Program-made: the position numbers and the translations under genes
The notes under the pieces: generated by a model
What the model was told of the DNA's origin: nothing
Database searches by the model: none
The model's input: only the letters and a program-made list of their open reading frames with translations
DNA from: Gp22-AA3 sp964384905
GTDB lineage: Bacteria; Acidobacteriota; Polarisedimenticolia; Gp22-AA2
Direction of reading: 5' to 3'
NCBI GenBank assembly: GCA_964384905.1
Contig: CAYLND010000001.1
Span: 10,910-74,909, forward strand
Length of the DNA stretch: 64,000 nt
In this document: positions 24,919 to 33,500 of the stretch, piece after piece
Layout of the letters: each line of letters starts with the position of its first letter
How positions within the stretch are numbered: the stretch's first letter is position 1

Positions 24919-26036
24919 TACCATCGCGGTCCATGTCCGGCGCTTCGTCGCGACGAAGAGTCGCCCGCCGTTCTCCCCTTGGCCGCGTGGTTCCGGTTCT
25001 CGCTCTGGCGCTCGTCTGCGGCGCGTGCTCGAAGGAGAGTCTGGCGCGGCGCACCGCCGGACAGGGCATGGTCCTCTACAACGAGGGGAAGTATGCCGAG
25101 GCCCTGCCGATCCTCCAGAAAGCGAGCGAAGGAGGACTCCAGGACGGGGTTCTCCTCTATCAGCTGGGCTACTGCCGCGATGTCGTGGAACAGAAGCCGG
25201 ACGCCCGCCGGGAGCTCTGGAAGCAGGCCGAGCCCGTGCTGATCCAGGAGGTGTCGCGCCCGGGCGGCGCGACCCTCGAGAGGCTGTATTACCTGACCGT
25301 CATCAGCTCCGACCAGGGGGCGTACGACCGCATGGCGCAGCACGCGCGACAGGCGGTGGAGCAGTTCGAGAAGGGACCCGACCCGAACGCGCTGAGCGGC
25401 GAGGACTGGTTCCGGCTCGGGCGACTGCACGACTTCCTGCAGGAGGCGTCGGAGGCCGAGGCCGCCTACCGGCGATCGGCGTCGGTCTTCTCGAAAGCCA
25501 AGGAGGGAAACGCATCGTATCGCTCCCTGGCGCTCGCCAAGGTCGGGGACTTCGACATGAGCGCCGGTCACTATCCCACCGCCGCCGAGGAGTTCGACGA
25601 GGCGCTGCGGGCGCTCCCGTCCAACCCGCAGGTGCGGCCGTTCACGCACGCCCTGGCGCTCCTGGCCGTCCACCGCTTCGACGACGCCATCGCGCGCTTT
25701 GGAGCGGACCGCGGAGAGACCGCCGACGAGTCCCAGTACGGCGCCGACCTGGCGCGCAAGATGAAGGAGGTCGCACCGCTGGAGGCCAAGGATGTCGACG
25801 GCATGGCCTTCGCCGGCATTTCGGTCGAGGTCCTTCCTGCGCGCGTGACGGATGCCGCCAAGGCCTACCGGGCGGCGCGCGAGAAGAACAAGTACCGTCC
25901 GGGCGACCCGCTGCCGGCGGAAGTCGCGCTGTACCAGAAACGTTTCGTCACGCTGCTGGGCGAGTACTTCGTCCGGACGAAGTCGCTCCAGGAGTTCTGC
26001 CTGAAGGAGCACATCGCCGACCTGGTGCGGCGGTGA
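24915..26036 (+). CDS. TPR-containing lipoprotein of unknown function
   Basis: The 373-residue protein begins MIPSRSMSGASSRRR, has a signal sequence VVPVLALAL and a lipobox ending CGAC (Cys38), so it should be membrane-anchored in the envelope. From about residue 50 it has helical tetratricopeptide-like repeats, such as GMVLYNEGKYAEALPIL, WFRLGRLHDFLQEASEAEAAY and AGHYPTAAEEFDEALRALP. No enzyme motif is visible. The start at 24915 overlaps the tgt stop (ATGA) and has GGGAGAGGAG just upstream, so it is coupled to the queuosine genes although no functional link is evident. I do not recognise a specific family. Confidence 0.8.
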   Translation: MIPSRSMSGASSRRRVARRSPLGRVVPVLALALVCGACSKESLARRTAGQGMVLYNEGKYAEALPILQKASEGGLQDGVLLYQLGYCRDVVEQKPDARRELWKQAEPVLIQEVSRPGGATLERLYYLTVISSDQGAYDRMAQHARQAVEQFEKGPDPNALSGEDWFRLGRLHDFLQEASEAEAAYRRSASVFSKAKEGNASYRSLALAKVGDFDMSAGHYPTAAEEFDEALRALPSNPQVRPFTHALALLAVHRFDDAIARFGADRGETADESQYGADLARKMKEVAPLEAKDVDGMAFAGISVEVLPARVTDAAKAYRAAREKNKYRPGDPLPAEVALYQKRFVTLLGEYFVRTKSLQEFCLKEHIADLVRR

Positions 26037-26052
26037 GCGGCGTGCCGCGCGC

Positions 26053-26796
26053 TTGGTGAGCCGCCCGGTTCCCGAGGGGCCGGTCGCCCTGCTGGGCGAC
26101 GCCCACCTGCGCGAGGAGGACACCGAGGTCGGCGCCTTCATCGGCTTTCTGGACTCCCTGCCCTCCGACATCCGGACGCTCGCCATCCTCGGGGACCTGT
26201 TCTCGGTCTGGATCGGCGCGCCCGTCCTGCAGCGCCCGCATCACCGGGCGGTCGCGGATGCGTTGCGCCGCTTCCGCGAACGCGGGCGCGTCCTGCTGTA
26301 CGTCGAGGGGAATCACGACTTCTTCCTGGAGAGACTCGCGGGCGGCCGGCTCTTCGACCGATGCGTGCCGGAGTCAATCGATCTGGGGCTGGCCGGCTGG
26401 CGTGCGCATCTCGCGCACGGCGATCTGGTCAACGCGCGCGACCGCCAGTACCGCGCCTGGCGGACCCTCTCCAAGAGCCGGCTGTTCTTCTCGGCCTTCA
26501 GCCTGCTGCCGGCAGGCGTCCGCCTGTCGATCGCCGATCGCCTGGAGAAGAATCTGGCGGCGACCAATCGGAAGTTCAAGAGCAGTTTCCCGCTGGCCGA
26601 GTGCGAGGCCTACGCGCGTCGCCGCATCGCCGACGGGGCGGACCTTCTGGTGTTCGGCCACTTTCACGAGGAACGGCGGCTCGACTACCAGGTCCGGGAG
26701 CGGAGGGGAACGGTGTTCGTGCTGCCCGCCTGGCGGGCCGGTCATCGCTACCTGAGGATCGACCCGGGAGCCGAGCCGGTCTTCGTCACGGCCTGA
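26053..26796 (+). CDS. LpxH-like metallophosphoesterase
   Basis: This 247-residue calcineurin-fold hydrolase resembles UDP-2,3-diacylglucosamine pyrophosphatase LpxH, which makes lipid X in lipid A synthesis. Metal-binding motifs run in order GDAHL, GDLFSVWIG, GNHDFF, AHGD and FGHFHEE. The GDLF-xx-WIG form is LpxH/LpxG-like. Known LpxH has GNRDF, so a different phospho-substrate remains possible. Start is uncertain: TTG at 26053 or GTG at 26056, neither with a strong ribosome site. Its 3' end overlaps the convergent aminotransferase gene by 49 bases. Confidence 0.8.
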   Translation: MVSRPVPEGPVALLGDAHLREEDTEVGAFIGFLDSLPSDIRTLAILGDLFSVWIGAPVLQRPHHRAVADALRRFRERGRVLLYVEGNHDFFLERLAGGRLFDRCVPESIDLGLAGWRAHLAHGDLVNARDRQYRAWRTLSKSRLFFSAFSLLPAGVRLSIADRLEKNLAATNRKFKSSFPLAECEAYARRRIADGADLLVFGHFHEERRLDYQVRERRGTVFVLPAWRAGHRYLRIDPGAEPVFVTA

Positions 26797-27644
26797 ACCC
26801 TTTGCTCGAACGACGCCAGGACCCGGCGGGTGATCGGGCCGGGCCGACCATGCCGGATCGGCCATCCGTCGCAGCGGCGTATCGGGAGGACCCCCTTGAG
26901 GGTGCTGGTCAGGAAGGCCTCGTCGGCGTGACGCAGATCGTCCGCCTGGAGCGTCTCCTCGGAGGTCTCGATGCCGTCGCTCCTCGCCAGATCGAGCACC
27001 AGACCGCGGGTGATCCCCTCCAGGAGCCCTTCGGACAGGGGTGGCGTGAGCAGCCGGTTGGCGCGCACCAGGAAGAGATTGCTCGACGCTCCCTCGGCGA
27101 GACGCTCGCGGTCGTTCAGCAGGATCGGCTCGTAGGCCGCCAGGCCGTGAGCCTCCCGCCAGGCGAGGAAGTTATTGAGCAGGTTGCTCGATTTGATGGC
27201 GGGGTCGAGAGCGCTCCGGGCGTTGCGCGTCACCCGCACGATCGCGACATCCACGCCTTCCCGGAGCCAGGTCTCGGGGATGACGGGGCAGGGGCGGACG
27301 TAGACCACGACCGTGGGCGGACCGCACCCTTCCGGGTCGTAGCCGATGGGGCCGGCGCCGCGCGACAGCACGACGCGCACGGCCGCCTCGGGGAGGGACG
27401 CGTCGGAGAGCGTGCGCTCGACCTCGCGATCGATCTCCACGGTGGCCAGGTCGTAGGGGATCCCCAGCTGCGTGGCGGAGCGCCGCAGGCGGTCGAGATG
27501 CTCGCGCAGCAGAAAGGGGCGGCCGCCGTACGTCCGGAGCGTCTCGTAGACGCTGTCGCCGTACAGGAAACCGCGATCGATCGGCGAGATGGTCGCGGTC
27601 TCCGGCGGGCTCAGGATCCCGTTGACGTTGATGCGCTCGGGCAC
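26748..27644 (-). CDS. Class IV aminotransferase (D-amino-acid / branched-chain type)
   Basis: This 298-residue PLP enzyme belongs to fold type IV. It shows the N-terminal pattern DRGFLYGDSVYETLRTY, then FLLREHLDRLRRSA, the likely PLP lysine in IKSSNLLNNFLAW (about residue 150), and EGASSNLFLV with EGITRG. The KSSNLL form is closer to D-alanine aminotransferase than to typical IlvE, but aminodeoxychorismate lyase and branched-chain activities cannot be excluded. The GTG start lies six bases after a TATGAT -10 box. Confidence 0.85.
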   Translation of the reverse strand: MPERINVNGILSPPETATISPIDRGFLYGDSVYETLRTYGGRPFLLREHLDRLRRSATQLGIPYDLATVEIDREVERTLSDASLPEAAVRVVLSRGAGPIGYDPEGCGPPTVVVYVRPCPVIPETWLREGVDVAIVRVTRNARSALDPAIKSSNLLNNFLAWREAHGLAAYEPILLNDRERLAEGASSNLFLVRANRLLTPPLSEGLLEGITRGLVLDLARSDGIETSEETLQADDLRHADEAFLTSTLKGVLPIRRCDGWPIRHGRPGPITRRVLASFEQRVQAVTKTGSAPGSILR

Positions 27645-27655
27645 GGTGGTATCAT
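27628..27655 (+). promoter_or_regulatory. Promoter of the CDF transporter gene
   Basis: TTGATG (27628-27633) and TATCAT (27650-27655), spacer 16, with TGG before the -10 (extended form). Transcription would begin near 27662. It lies over the start codon of the divergent aminotransferase and overlaps that gene's own -10. Confidence 0.42.
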
Positions 27656-27656
27656 A
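27651..27656 (-). promoter_or_regulatory. -10 box of the class IV aminotransferase gene
   Basis: Minus-strand TATGAT ends six bases before the GTG at 27644, the spacing expected for a leaderless message. No good -35 is seen. The box covers almost the same bases as the opposing TATCAT. Confidence 0.3.
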
Positions 27657-27668
27657 ACGTCACTCCTC

Positions 27669-27695
27669 ATGGCCCAGGACCCGAAGCTCCCATGA
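27669..27695 (+). other. Possible eight-codon leader ORF ahead of the CDF gene
   Basis: An ATG at 27669 opens an 8-codon frame (MAQDPKLP) whose TGA overlaps the ATG of the CDF transporter gene. Placed just after the predicted transcription start, it could couple translation, but it has no ribosome site and may be chance. Confidence 0.2.
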
Positions 27696-28588
27696 GCGCA
27701 GAATCCGCGACGCGCGAGGCGCGTGTCGTCCAGAAGCGCCAGCTCCAGAACGTGATCGCGCTGTCCGCCGCGATCCTCGTGATCGAGGCGGTCGGCGGGC
27801 TGCTGTCGGGCAGTCTCGCGCTGCTGTCGGACGCCGGGCACGTCCTGACCGACGTCCTGGCTCTGGTGCTCAGCCTGATGGCGGTGCGTTTCTCCTCGCT
27901 GCCCGCGACGCCGGAAAAGAGCTACGGCTACCACCGGATCGAGATCCTGACCGCGCTGCTGAACGGCGCCCTTCTCATCTTGATCTCCGCCGGCATCGTG
28001 TACAAGGCTTTCGGGCGTTTTTTCGAGCCCGTGCCGATCCATAGCGGCGTCATGATGGGCGTGGCGTGCGTCGGGCTGGTCGCCAACCTCGCGGGTGTCG
28101 CTCTGCTCTCCGGCGCGCCCCAGAGCCTGAACCTGAAGGGAGCGCGCATGCATGTCGTCAGCGACGCTTACTCTTCGGTCGGCGTGCTCGCTGCGGGATT
28201 CATCATCGCGCTGACCGGATGGCCATGGCTCGATCCCCTGGTCGGCGGGGCGATCGCGCTCGTGATCGCCGTCGGCGCGCTGCGTCTCGTGCGCGAGGCG
28301 GTGGACGTCCTGCTGGAGGCGACGCCGGTCGGCATCGATCTGGACGATGTGAGCCGGGCCATCGCGACGGTCCCCGGGGTCGTCGAGGTCCACGATCTGC
28401 ACGTCTGGAGCATCACGACCGGTCTGGCGGCGCTCAGCGGGCACGTGCGTCTCGAGGGCCTGGAGGGCCGCAGCAGCGACGAGATGCTCAACCGCATCAA
28501 GCAGACGGTGCGCGACCGTTTCGGCATCGTCCACACCACGATCCAGATCGAATCGCTCGGCTATCACGAGCTGGGTGACGTGCACTGA
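27692..28588 (+). CDS. Cation diffusion facilitator family zinc-type exporter
   Basis: This 298-residue inner-membrane protein has the six-helix CDF layout and a cytoplasmic C-terminal domain. The metal site is formed by HVLTD in helix 2 (SDAGHVLTDVLAL) and HVVSD in helix 5 (HVVSDAYSSVGV), the His-x3-Asp pairs found in zinc/cadmium/cobalt members such as CzcD and ZitB. SYGYHRIEILTALLNG and the C-terminal VHDLHVW are also CzcD-like. A short N-terminal tail lacks a His-rich loop. Confidence 0.92.
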   Translation: MSAESATREARVVQKRQLQNVIALSAAILVIEAVGGLLSGSLALLSDAGHVLTDVLALVLSLMAVRFSSLPATPEKSYGYHRIEILTALLNGALLILISAGIVYKAFGRFFEPVPIHSGVMMGVACVGLVANLAGVALLSGAPQSLNLKGARMHVVSDAYSSVGVLAAGFIIALTGWPWLDPLVGGAIALVIAVGALRLVREAVDVLLEATPVGIDLDDVSRAIATVPGVVEVHDLHVWSITTGLAALSGHVRLEGLEGRSSDEMLNRIKQTVRDRFGIVHTTIQIESLGYHELGDVH

Positions 28589-28604
28589 AGGTGGCGGAGG
28601 GATC

Positions 28605-29330
28605 CTAGGGTCGATCGTGCGGCGGACCGAACAGGCAATCGTACCCGCGGTCGCAGGGCACTCCGGTCTTCAGGCCGAAGCGGTTACCGGCGTTGAGACC
28701 GAGTCCTCCGAACAGGGAGGGCGACGACGTGTCGGTCCCGTACCCCAGAAAATACAAGTGGTCCGGATACTTGTAAGGACCGACGAGACCGCCGTAGCCC
28801 AGAACGGGATAGTAGGATGAGGGGCCCGGCGCGCTCGCCGGTGGAGGGTTGACGTTGACGATCACGGTGGTGCCACCGCTTTCCTGCGTGGCGACCTCGA
28901 CTCCCTGATCCACCGGCCCCTCGCCATCACCCCGGTTCACGAGGACGCGGACCCTTCCGCCGTCGGGTTGTTTCGGCACAGTCGTGTCCTCGGCGCTTTG
29001 TCCGGAAGGCGCCGCGCGCCTGCACGACTCTTCTCCGATCCAAGACGCGGCGGAGCCCGCGGGCGCCGTCTCGACCGCGCCTGCGTCCCGCGATCCGGCG
29101 AGAACGTTCCCTTCATCGTCCAGATTGGTCAGGACGATCACGGGAGCGCCGCGTCGATCGACCGTGCGATAGATGACGAGCTCGCTCGAATGATAGAGAA
29201 CCTGGTCGGCGGGCGGCGCGGCCGACGAATCGCAGCGGCAGGGCACGGTCCCGGTGATCGACCAGACAGCCGCGGTCACGGCGCCGATTGTCGCCCATCG
29301 TCTAGCCCGACACTCCGAAGAGAATCGCAT
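28605..29330 (-). CDS. Predicted secreted protein of unknown function
   Basis: The 241-residue protein has a basic N-terminus and hydrophobic stretch (ATIGAVTAAVWSITGTV), so export is likely. Residues 40-75 contain ELVIYRTVDRRGAPVIVLTN, which loosely recalls DUF4124-like envelope domains. The middle is acidic and low-complexity; the last 70 residues are rich in Gly, Tyr, Pro and Phe (YYPVLGYGGLVGPYKYP) with a Cys pair near the end. No enzyme motif is seen. It lies between the CDF transporter and carA on the opposite strand. Confidence 0.6.
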   Translation of the reverse strand: MRFSSECRARRWATIGAVTAAVWSITGTVPCRCDSSAAPPADQVLYHSSELVIYRTVDRRGAPVIVLTNLDDEGNVLAGSRDAGAVETAPAGSAASWIGEESCRRAAPSGQSAEDTTVPKQPDGGRVRVLVNRGDGEGPVDQGVEVATQESGGTTVIVNVNPPPASAPGPSSYYPVLGYGGLVGPYKYPDHLYFLGYGTDTSSPSLFGGLGLNAGNRFGLKTGVPCDRGYDCLFGPPHDRP

Positions 29331-29336
29331 GACGAC

Positions 29337-29345
29337 ATTGTAGCA
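29337..29345 (-). promoter_or_regulatory. Extended -10 element of the 28605-29330 gene
   Basis: Minus-strand TGCTACAAT fits the extended -10 form and ends six bases before the ATG at 29330, so the transcript would begin at or next to the start codon. The -35 region is weak. Confidence 0.38.
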
Positions 29346-29368
29346 CCGGACGAGCGTCGAAGCCGGTG

Positions 29369-29377
29369 TGCTATCCT
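29369..29377 (+). promoter_or_regulatory. Extended -10 element of carAB
   Basis: TGCTATCCT fits the extended -10 form and lies 30 bases before the GTG start of carA; no good -35 is visible. Its divergent partner TGCTACAAT is 24 bases away on the other strand. Confidence 0.35.
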
Positions 29378-29407
29378 GCGCCGGCTGCCACAGCGGAGCG
29401 GACGAGC

Positions 29408-30538
29408 GTGCGGAACGAGGTGCGAGCTCCTCGGCGCGGTGAAGTCAGGGGAAGGCTGGTCCTGGAGGACGGCGCCGTCTTTCCCGGTGTCTCCTTCGGC
29501 GCACATCAGCCCGCGGCCGGCGAGGTGGTGTTCACCACCGGCATGGTCGGCTATCCCGAAGCGCTCACCGATCCTTCCTACCGGGGGCAGATTCTGGCCT
29601 TCACCTATCCGTCGCTGGGGAACTATGGAGTGCCGTTCCAGGAGCCGCCCAGAGCGGCGGGCCGTGGCGCGTCGGGGGCGCCTACCCAGCGCCCCTTCGA
29701 GTCGGACCGCATCCATCTCGCCGGCGTCGTCTGCGCCTCGTACTCGCGGATGTACTCCCACCGCACGGCCGCCGGGAGCCTGGGGGAGTGGCTGGCTTCG
29801 CGTGGGGTCCCCGGGCTGACCGGGATCGACACGCGCGCCCTGACGAAGAGGATTCGCGTCCACGGCGCTCTCCTCGGGCGCATCGAGATCGAACGCCGGC
29901 CCGTCCCCGAGTTCGTCGACCCGAACCAGCGGAACCTGGTCGACGAGGTGTCGGCCCGAGGCATTGCTCGCTACGGCGGCAAGGGCGTCCCGGTCGTGCT
30001 GATCGACTGCGGGCGGAAAGACAACCAGGTGCGGTTTCTCGTCAGGATGGGCGCGCAGGTGACTGTCGTGCCGTGGGACCACGATCTGCGCGGGCTGGCG
30101 CGCCAGTGCGCGGGGGTCGTCATCAGCAACGGGCCCGGCGATCCCCGGCTCGCGTCGCGTGCCGTCGAGACCGCCCGTTTTCTGATGCGCCGGCGCGTGC
30201 CGATCCTAGGGATCTGCCTCGGACACCAGATCCTGGCGCTGGCCGCCGGGGCGCGCACCTACAAGATGAAGTTCGGACATCGGGCCCACAATCAGCCGTG
30301 CGTCGACACCACCAGCGGGCGCTGCTACCAGACGAGCCAGAATCACGGCTACGCCGTGGACGGGGCGAGCCTGCCGCGCGGCTGGTCCGCCTGGTTCACC
30401 AACGCCAACGACGGAACGAACGAGGGCATCCGACACCAGACCGGCCCATGGCGCTCGGTGCAGTTCCACCCCGAGGCGGCACCCGGACCCACGGGGACAG
30501 AGTGGATCCTGGAGGAGTTCCTGGGGGCGATCGGATGA
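29408..30538 (+). CDS. carA: Carbamoyl phosphate synthetase small subunit
   Basis: CarA releases ammonia from glutamine for carbamoyl phosphate synthesis (pyrimidines and arginine). The 376-residue protein has the CarA N-domain (GRLVLEDGAVFPGVSFG, VFTTGMVGYPEALTDPSY) and a class I glutamine amidotransferase domain with GICLGHQILALA holding the nucleophilic Cys, NHGYAVD, and HPEAAPGP with the catalytic His-x-Glu. The GTG at 29408 fits the family start better than the upstream frame opening at 29366. Its stop overlaps carB as ATGA. Confidence 0.95.
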   Translation: MRNEVRAPRRGEVRGRLVLEDGAVFPGVSFGAHQPAAGEVVFTTGMVGYPEALTDPSYRGQILAFTYPSLGNYGVPFQEPPRAAGRGASGAPTQRPFESDRIHLAGVVCASYSRMYSHRTAAGSLGEWLASRGVPGLTGIDTRALTKRIRVHGALLGRIEIERRPVPEFVDPNQRNLVDEVSARGIARYGGKGVPVVLIDCGRKDNQVRFLVRMGAQVTVVPWDHDLRGLARQCAGVVISNGPGDPRLASRAVETARFLMRRRVPILGICLGHQILALAAGARTYKMKFGHRAHNQPCVDTTSGRCYQTSQNHGYAVDGASLPRGWSAWFTNANDGTNEGIRHQTGPWRSVQFHPEAAPGPTGTEWILEEFLGAIG

Positions 30539-33500
30539 CGGGGGGAAGGCGCCCGCGCAGGACCCGCGGAGCCCGGCGGAGCCGGCGTTCGCACGGCCCA
30601 ATGCGGATCCTCGTCCTGGGCTCCGGGGCGCTCAAGATCGGCGAAGCGGGGGAGTTCGACTATTCCGGATCCCAGGCGATCAAGGCCCTGAAGGAGGAGG
30701 GTGTCGAAGTGTGGCTGATCAATCCGAACATCGCCACGATCCAGACCTCACCCGGGCTCGCGGATCGCATCTTCCTGCTGCCGGTGACCCCGCGTTTCGT
30801 GACCCAGGTGATCCGGCTCGGGAGGCCCGACGGCATCCTGTTGTCGTTCGGCGGACAGACGGCGCTGAACTGCGGGCTGGCGCTGCACCGGCAGGGTGTC
30901 CTGCGCCGGCATGGCGTCCGGGTTCTCGGCACGCCGATCGCCGCCGTCGAGGCGACCGAGGACCGGGAGCTGTTCGCGCGCCGCCTGAGGGCCATCAAGG
31001 TCCGGGTGCCGCGCAGCGGGGCGGCGCACGACGTCTCCGGGGCGCTCCGTCAGGCCGAGCGCATCGGCTATCCGGTCATGATGCGGACCGCATTCACTCT
31101 CGGGGGTCGCGGCTCGGGCATCGCCCGGAACGAGGCGGAGCTGCGCCGCATGGCGACCGAGGCCTTCACCACCTCGCCCCAGGTGCTCATCGAGGAGGAC
31201 CTGACGGGCTGGAAGGAGATCGAGTACGAGGTGGTGCGCGACTCCGCGGACAACTGCATCACCGTGTGCAACATGGAGAACGTCGACCCGCTCGGCGTCC
31301 ACACGGGCGAGTCGATCGTGGTCGCCCCTTCCCAGACGCTCACCGACGAGGAGTACTTTCTCCTCCGGGCGCTTTCCTTCAAGGTCATCCGACACTTCGG
31401 GATCGTCGGGGAGTGCAACATCCAGTTCGCCCTCGATCCGCGCTCGGACGACTACCGCGTCATCGAGGTGAACGCCCGTCTGTCGCGCTCCTCGGCCCTG
31501 GCCAGCAAGGCGACCGGCTACCCGCTCGCCCGTATCGCCGCCAAGCTGGCGCTGGGTCATCGGCTGCCGGACTTGAAGAACTCGATGAACGACACGACGA
31601 CCGCCTGCTTCGAGCCGGCTCTCGATTACCTCGTGGTGAAGATGCCCAAGTGGGACCTCGAGAAGTTCCGCGGGGCCTCGCACTTCATCGGCAGCGAGAT
31701 GAAATCGGTCGGCGAGGTGATGGCGGTCGGCCGCAGCTTCGAGGAGGCGCTGCAGAAAGGCTGCCGAATGCTGGGGGACGGGGTGCGCGGTCTGGTCGGG
31801 AACGATTTCAACATCCGCCAGTCGCTGCAGGACGTCTCGCGGCCGACGCCGCGGCGGGTGTTCGCACTGGCCCAGGCGCTGGCCGTCGGAGGGACGGTCG
31901 CCGAGCTGTCCGGTCGAACCGGGATCGACCCCTGGTTCCTCGAGAAGATGAATCGCATCTGCGCCGTGCGCGAGCGTGTCCTCGCCGCCCGACGATCATC
32001 GGGCGGGCGGCTTCCCATCGACCTGCTGCGCGAGGCCAAGGAGGCGGGATTCTCCGACGAGCAGATCGCCCACGACGCTGGTGGCAGCGCCGAGGACGTG
32101 GCGCGCCGCCGCAGGGCCGAGGGCCTCGTACCGGTGGTGAAGCAGATCGACACCCTGGCCGCGGAGTGGCCGGTGCGGACGAACTACCTGTACCTGACGT
32201 ACCACGGCACGGAGGACGACCTGATGCCCGGCGAGTCGGAACGCAAGGTGCTGGTCCTCGGCTCGGGTGCCTACCGCATCGGCTCCTCCGTCGAGTTCGA
32301 CTGGTGCTGCGTGTCCGCCACGGCGGCGCTGCGCCGGCTCGGATACTCGCCCGTCGTGATCAATTGCAACCCGGAGACGGTATCGACCGATTACGACACG
32401 GGCCACACGCTCTACTTCGAGGAGCTGACCTTCGAGCGTCTGCACGACGTCTGGACGAAGGAGAGGCCGCTCGGCATCCTGCTCGCCTTCGGGGGACAGA
32501 TTCCGAACAATCACGCCCTGGCGTGCGCCGCCGCCGGCATCCCGGTGTTCGGAACGCAGCCGCGCGACATCGATCGGGCGGAGGATCGCCACAAGTTCTC
32601 CAGCCTTCTCGATCGCCTGGGCGTGCCGCAGCCCGAATGGGCCGAGGTGACGTCGCGACGCGAAGCGGCGCGGTTCGCGCGACGCGTCGGCTACCCGGTG
32701 CTCGTCAGACCATCCTATGTCCTTTCCGGCGCCGCCATGCGGATCGCCTCCGACGCGACCGCCCTGGCCGCCGCGCTCGAGGGCGCGGCGGAGGTGTCGC
32801 GGAAACATCCGGTCGTGATCTCGAAATTCATCGAGGGGGCCAAGGAGCTGGAGGCGGACGCGGTGGCCCTGCGCGGCCGAATGCTCGCGGTGGCGGTGAC
32901 CGAGCACGTCGAGAACGCCGGGGTGCATTCGGGCGACGCCACGGTGGTCCTGCCGCCGCAGAAGATCTATCTGGAGACCGTGCGGCGGGTCCGCGGGATC
33001 ACCGCCCAGCTGGCACGGGCGCTAAGCATCAGCGGGCCGTTCAACGTGCAGTTCCTGGCGGTCGACAACGAAGTCATGGTCATCGAGTGCAACCTGCGCG
33101 CCTCGCGATCCTTCCCGTTCATCTCGAAGGTCTGCGGCGTCGATTTCGTGGACCTGGCGACGCGCGCCATGATGGGGGCCGAGGTCCGCCCGGTTCCTGC
33201 CTCGCTGCTCGACCTCGACTACGTCGCAGTCAAGGCGCCGCAATTCTCCTTCTCGCGGATCAAGGGGGCCGACCCGGCGCTGCGCGTCGAGATGGCGTCG
33301 ACGGGGGAAGTCGCCTGCCTCGGAGAGGATCTCCCCGAGGCGTTCCTCAAAGCGATCCTGGCCGCGGGCTTCAGGCTGCCGGAGCGTCGTCAGGCTCTTC
33401 TCACGATCGGATCGCTGCGCGACAAGGCGAGATTCCTGCCGTCGGCGCGCGCCCTGCACGACATGGGCTTCACGCTCTATGCCACGCGCCACACCTCGCG

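Noticed and set aside
29788..30534. Upstream part of a 1397-codon frame containing CarB.
   Set aside because: It is a shadow of carA; CarB similarity begins only after 30600.
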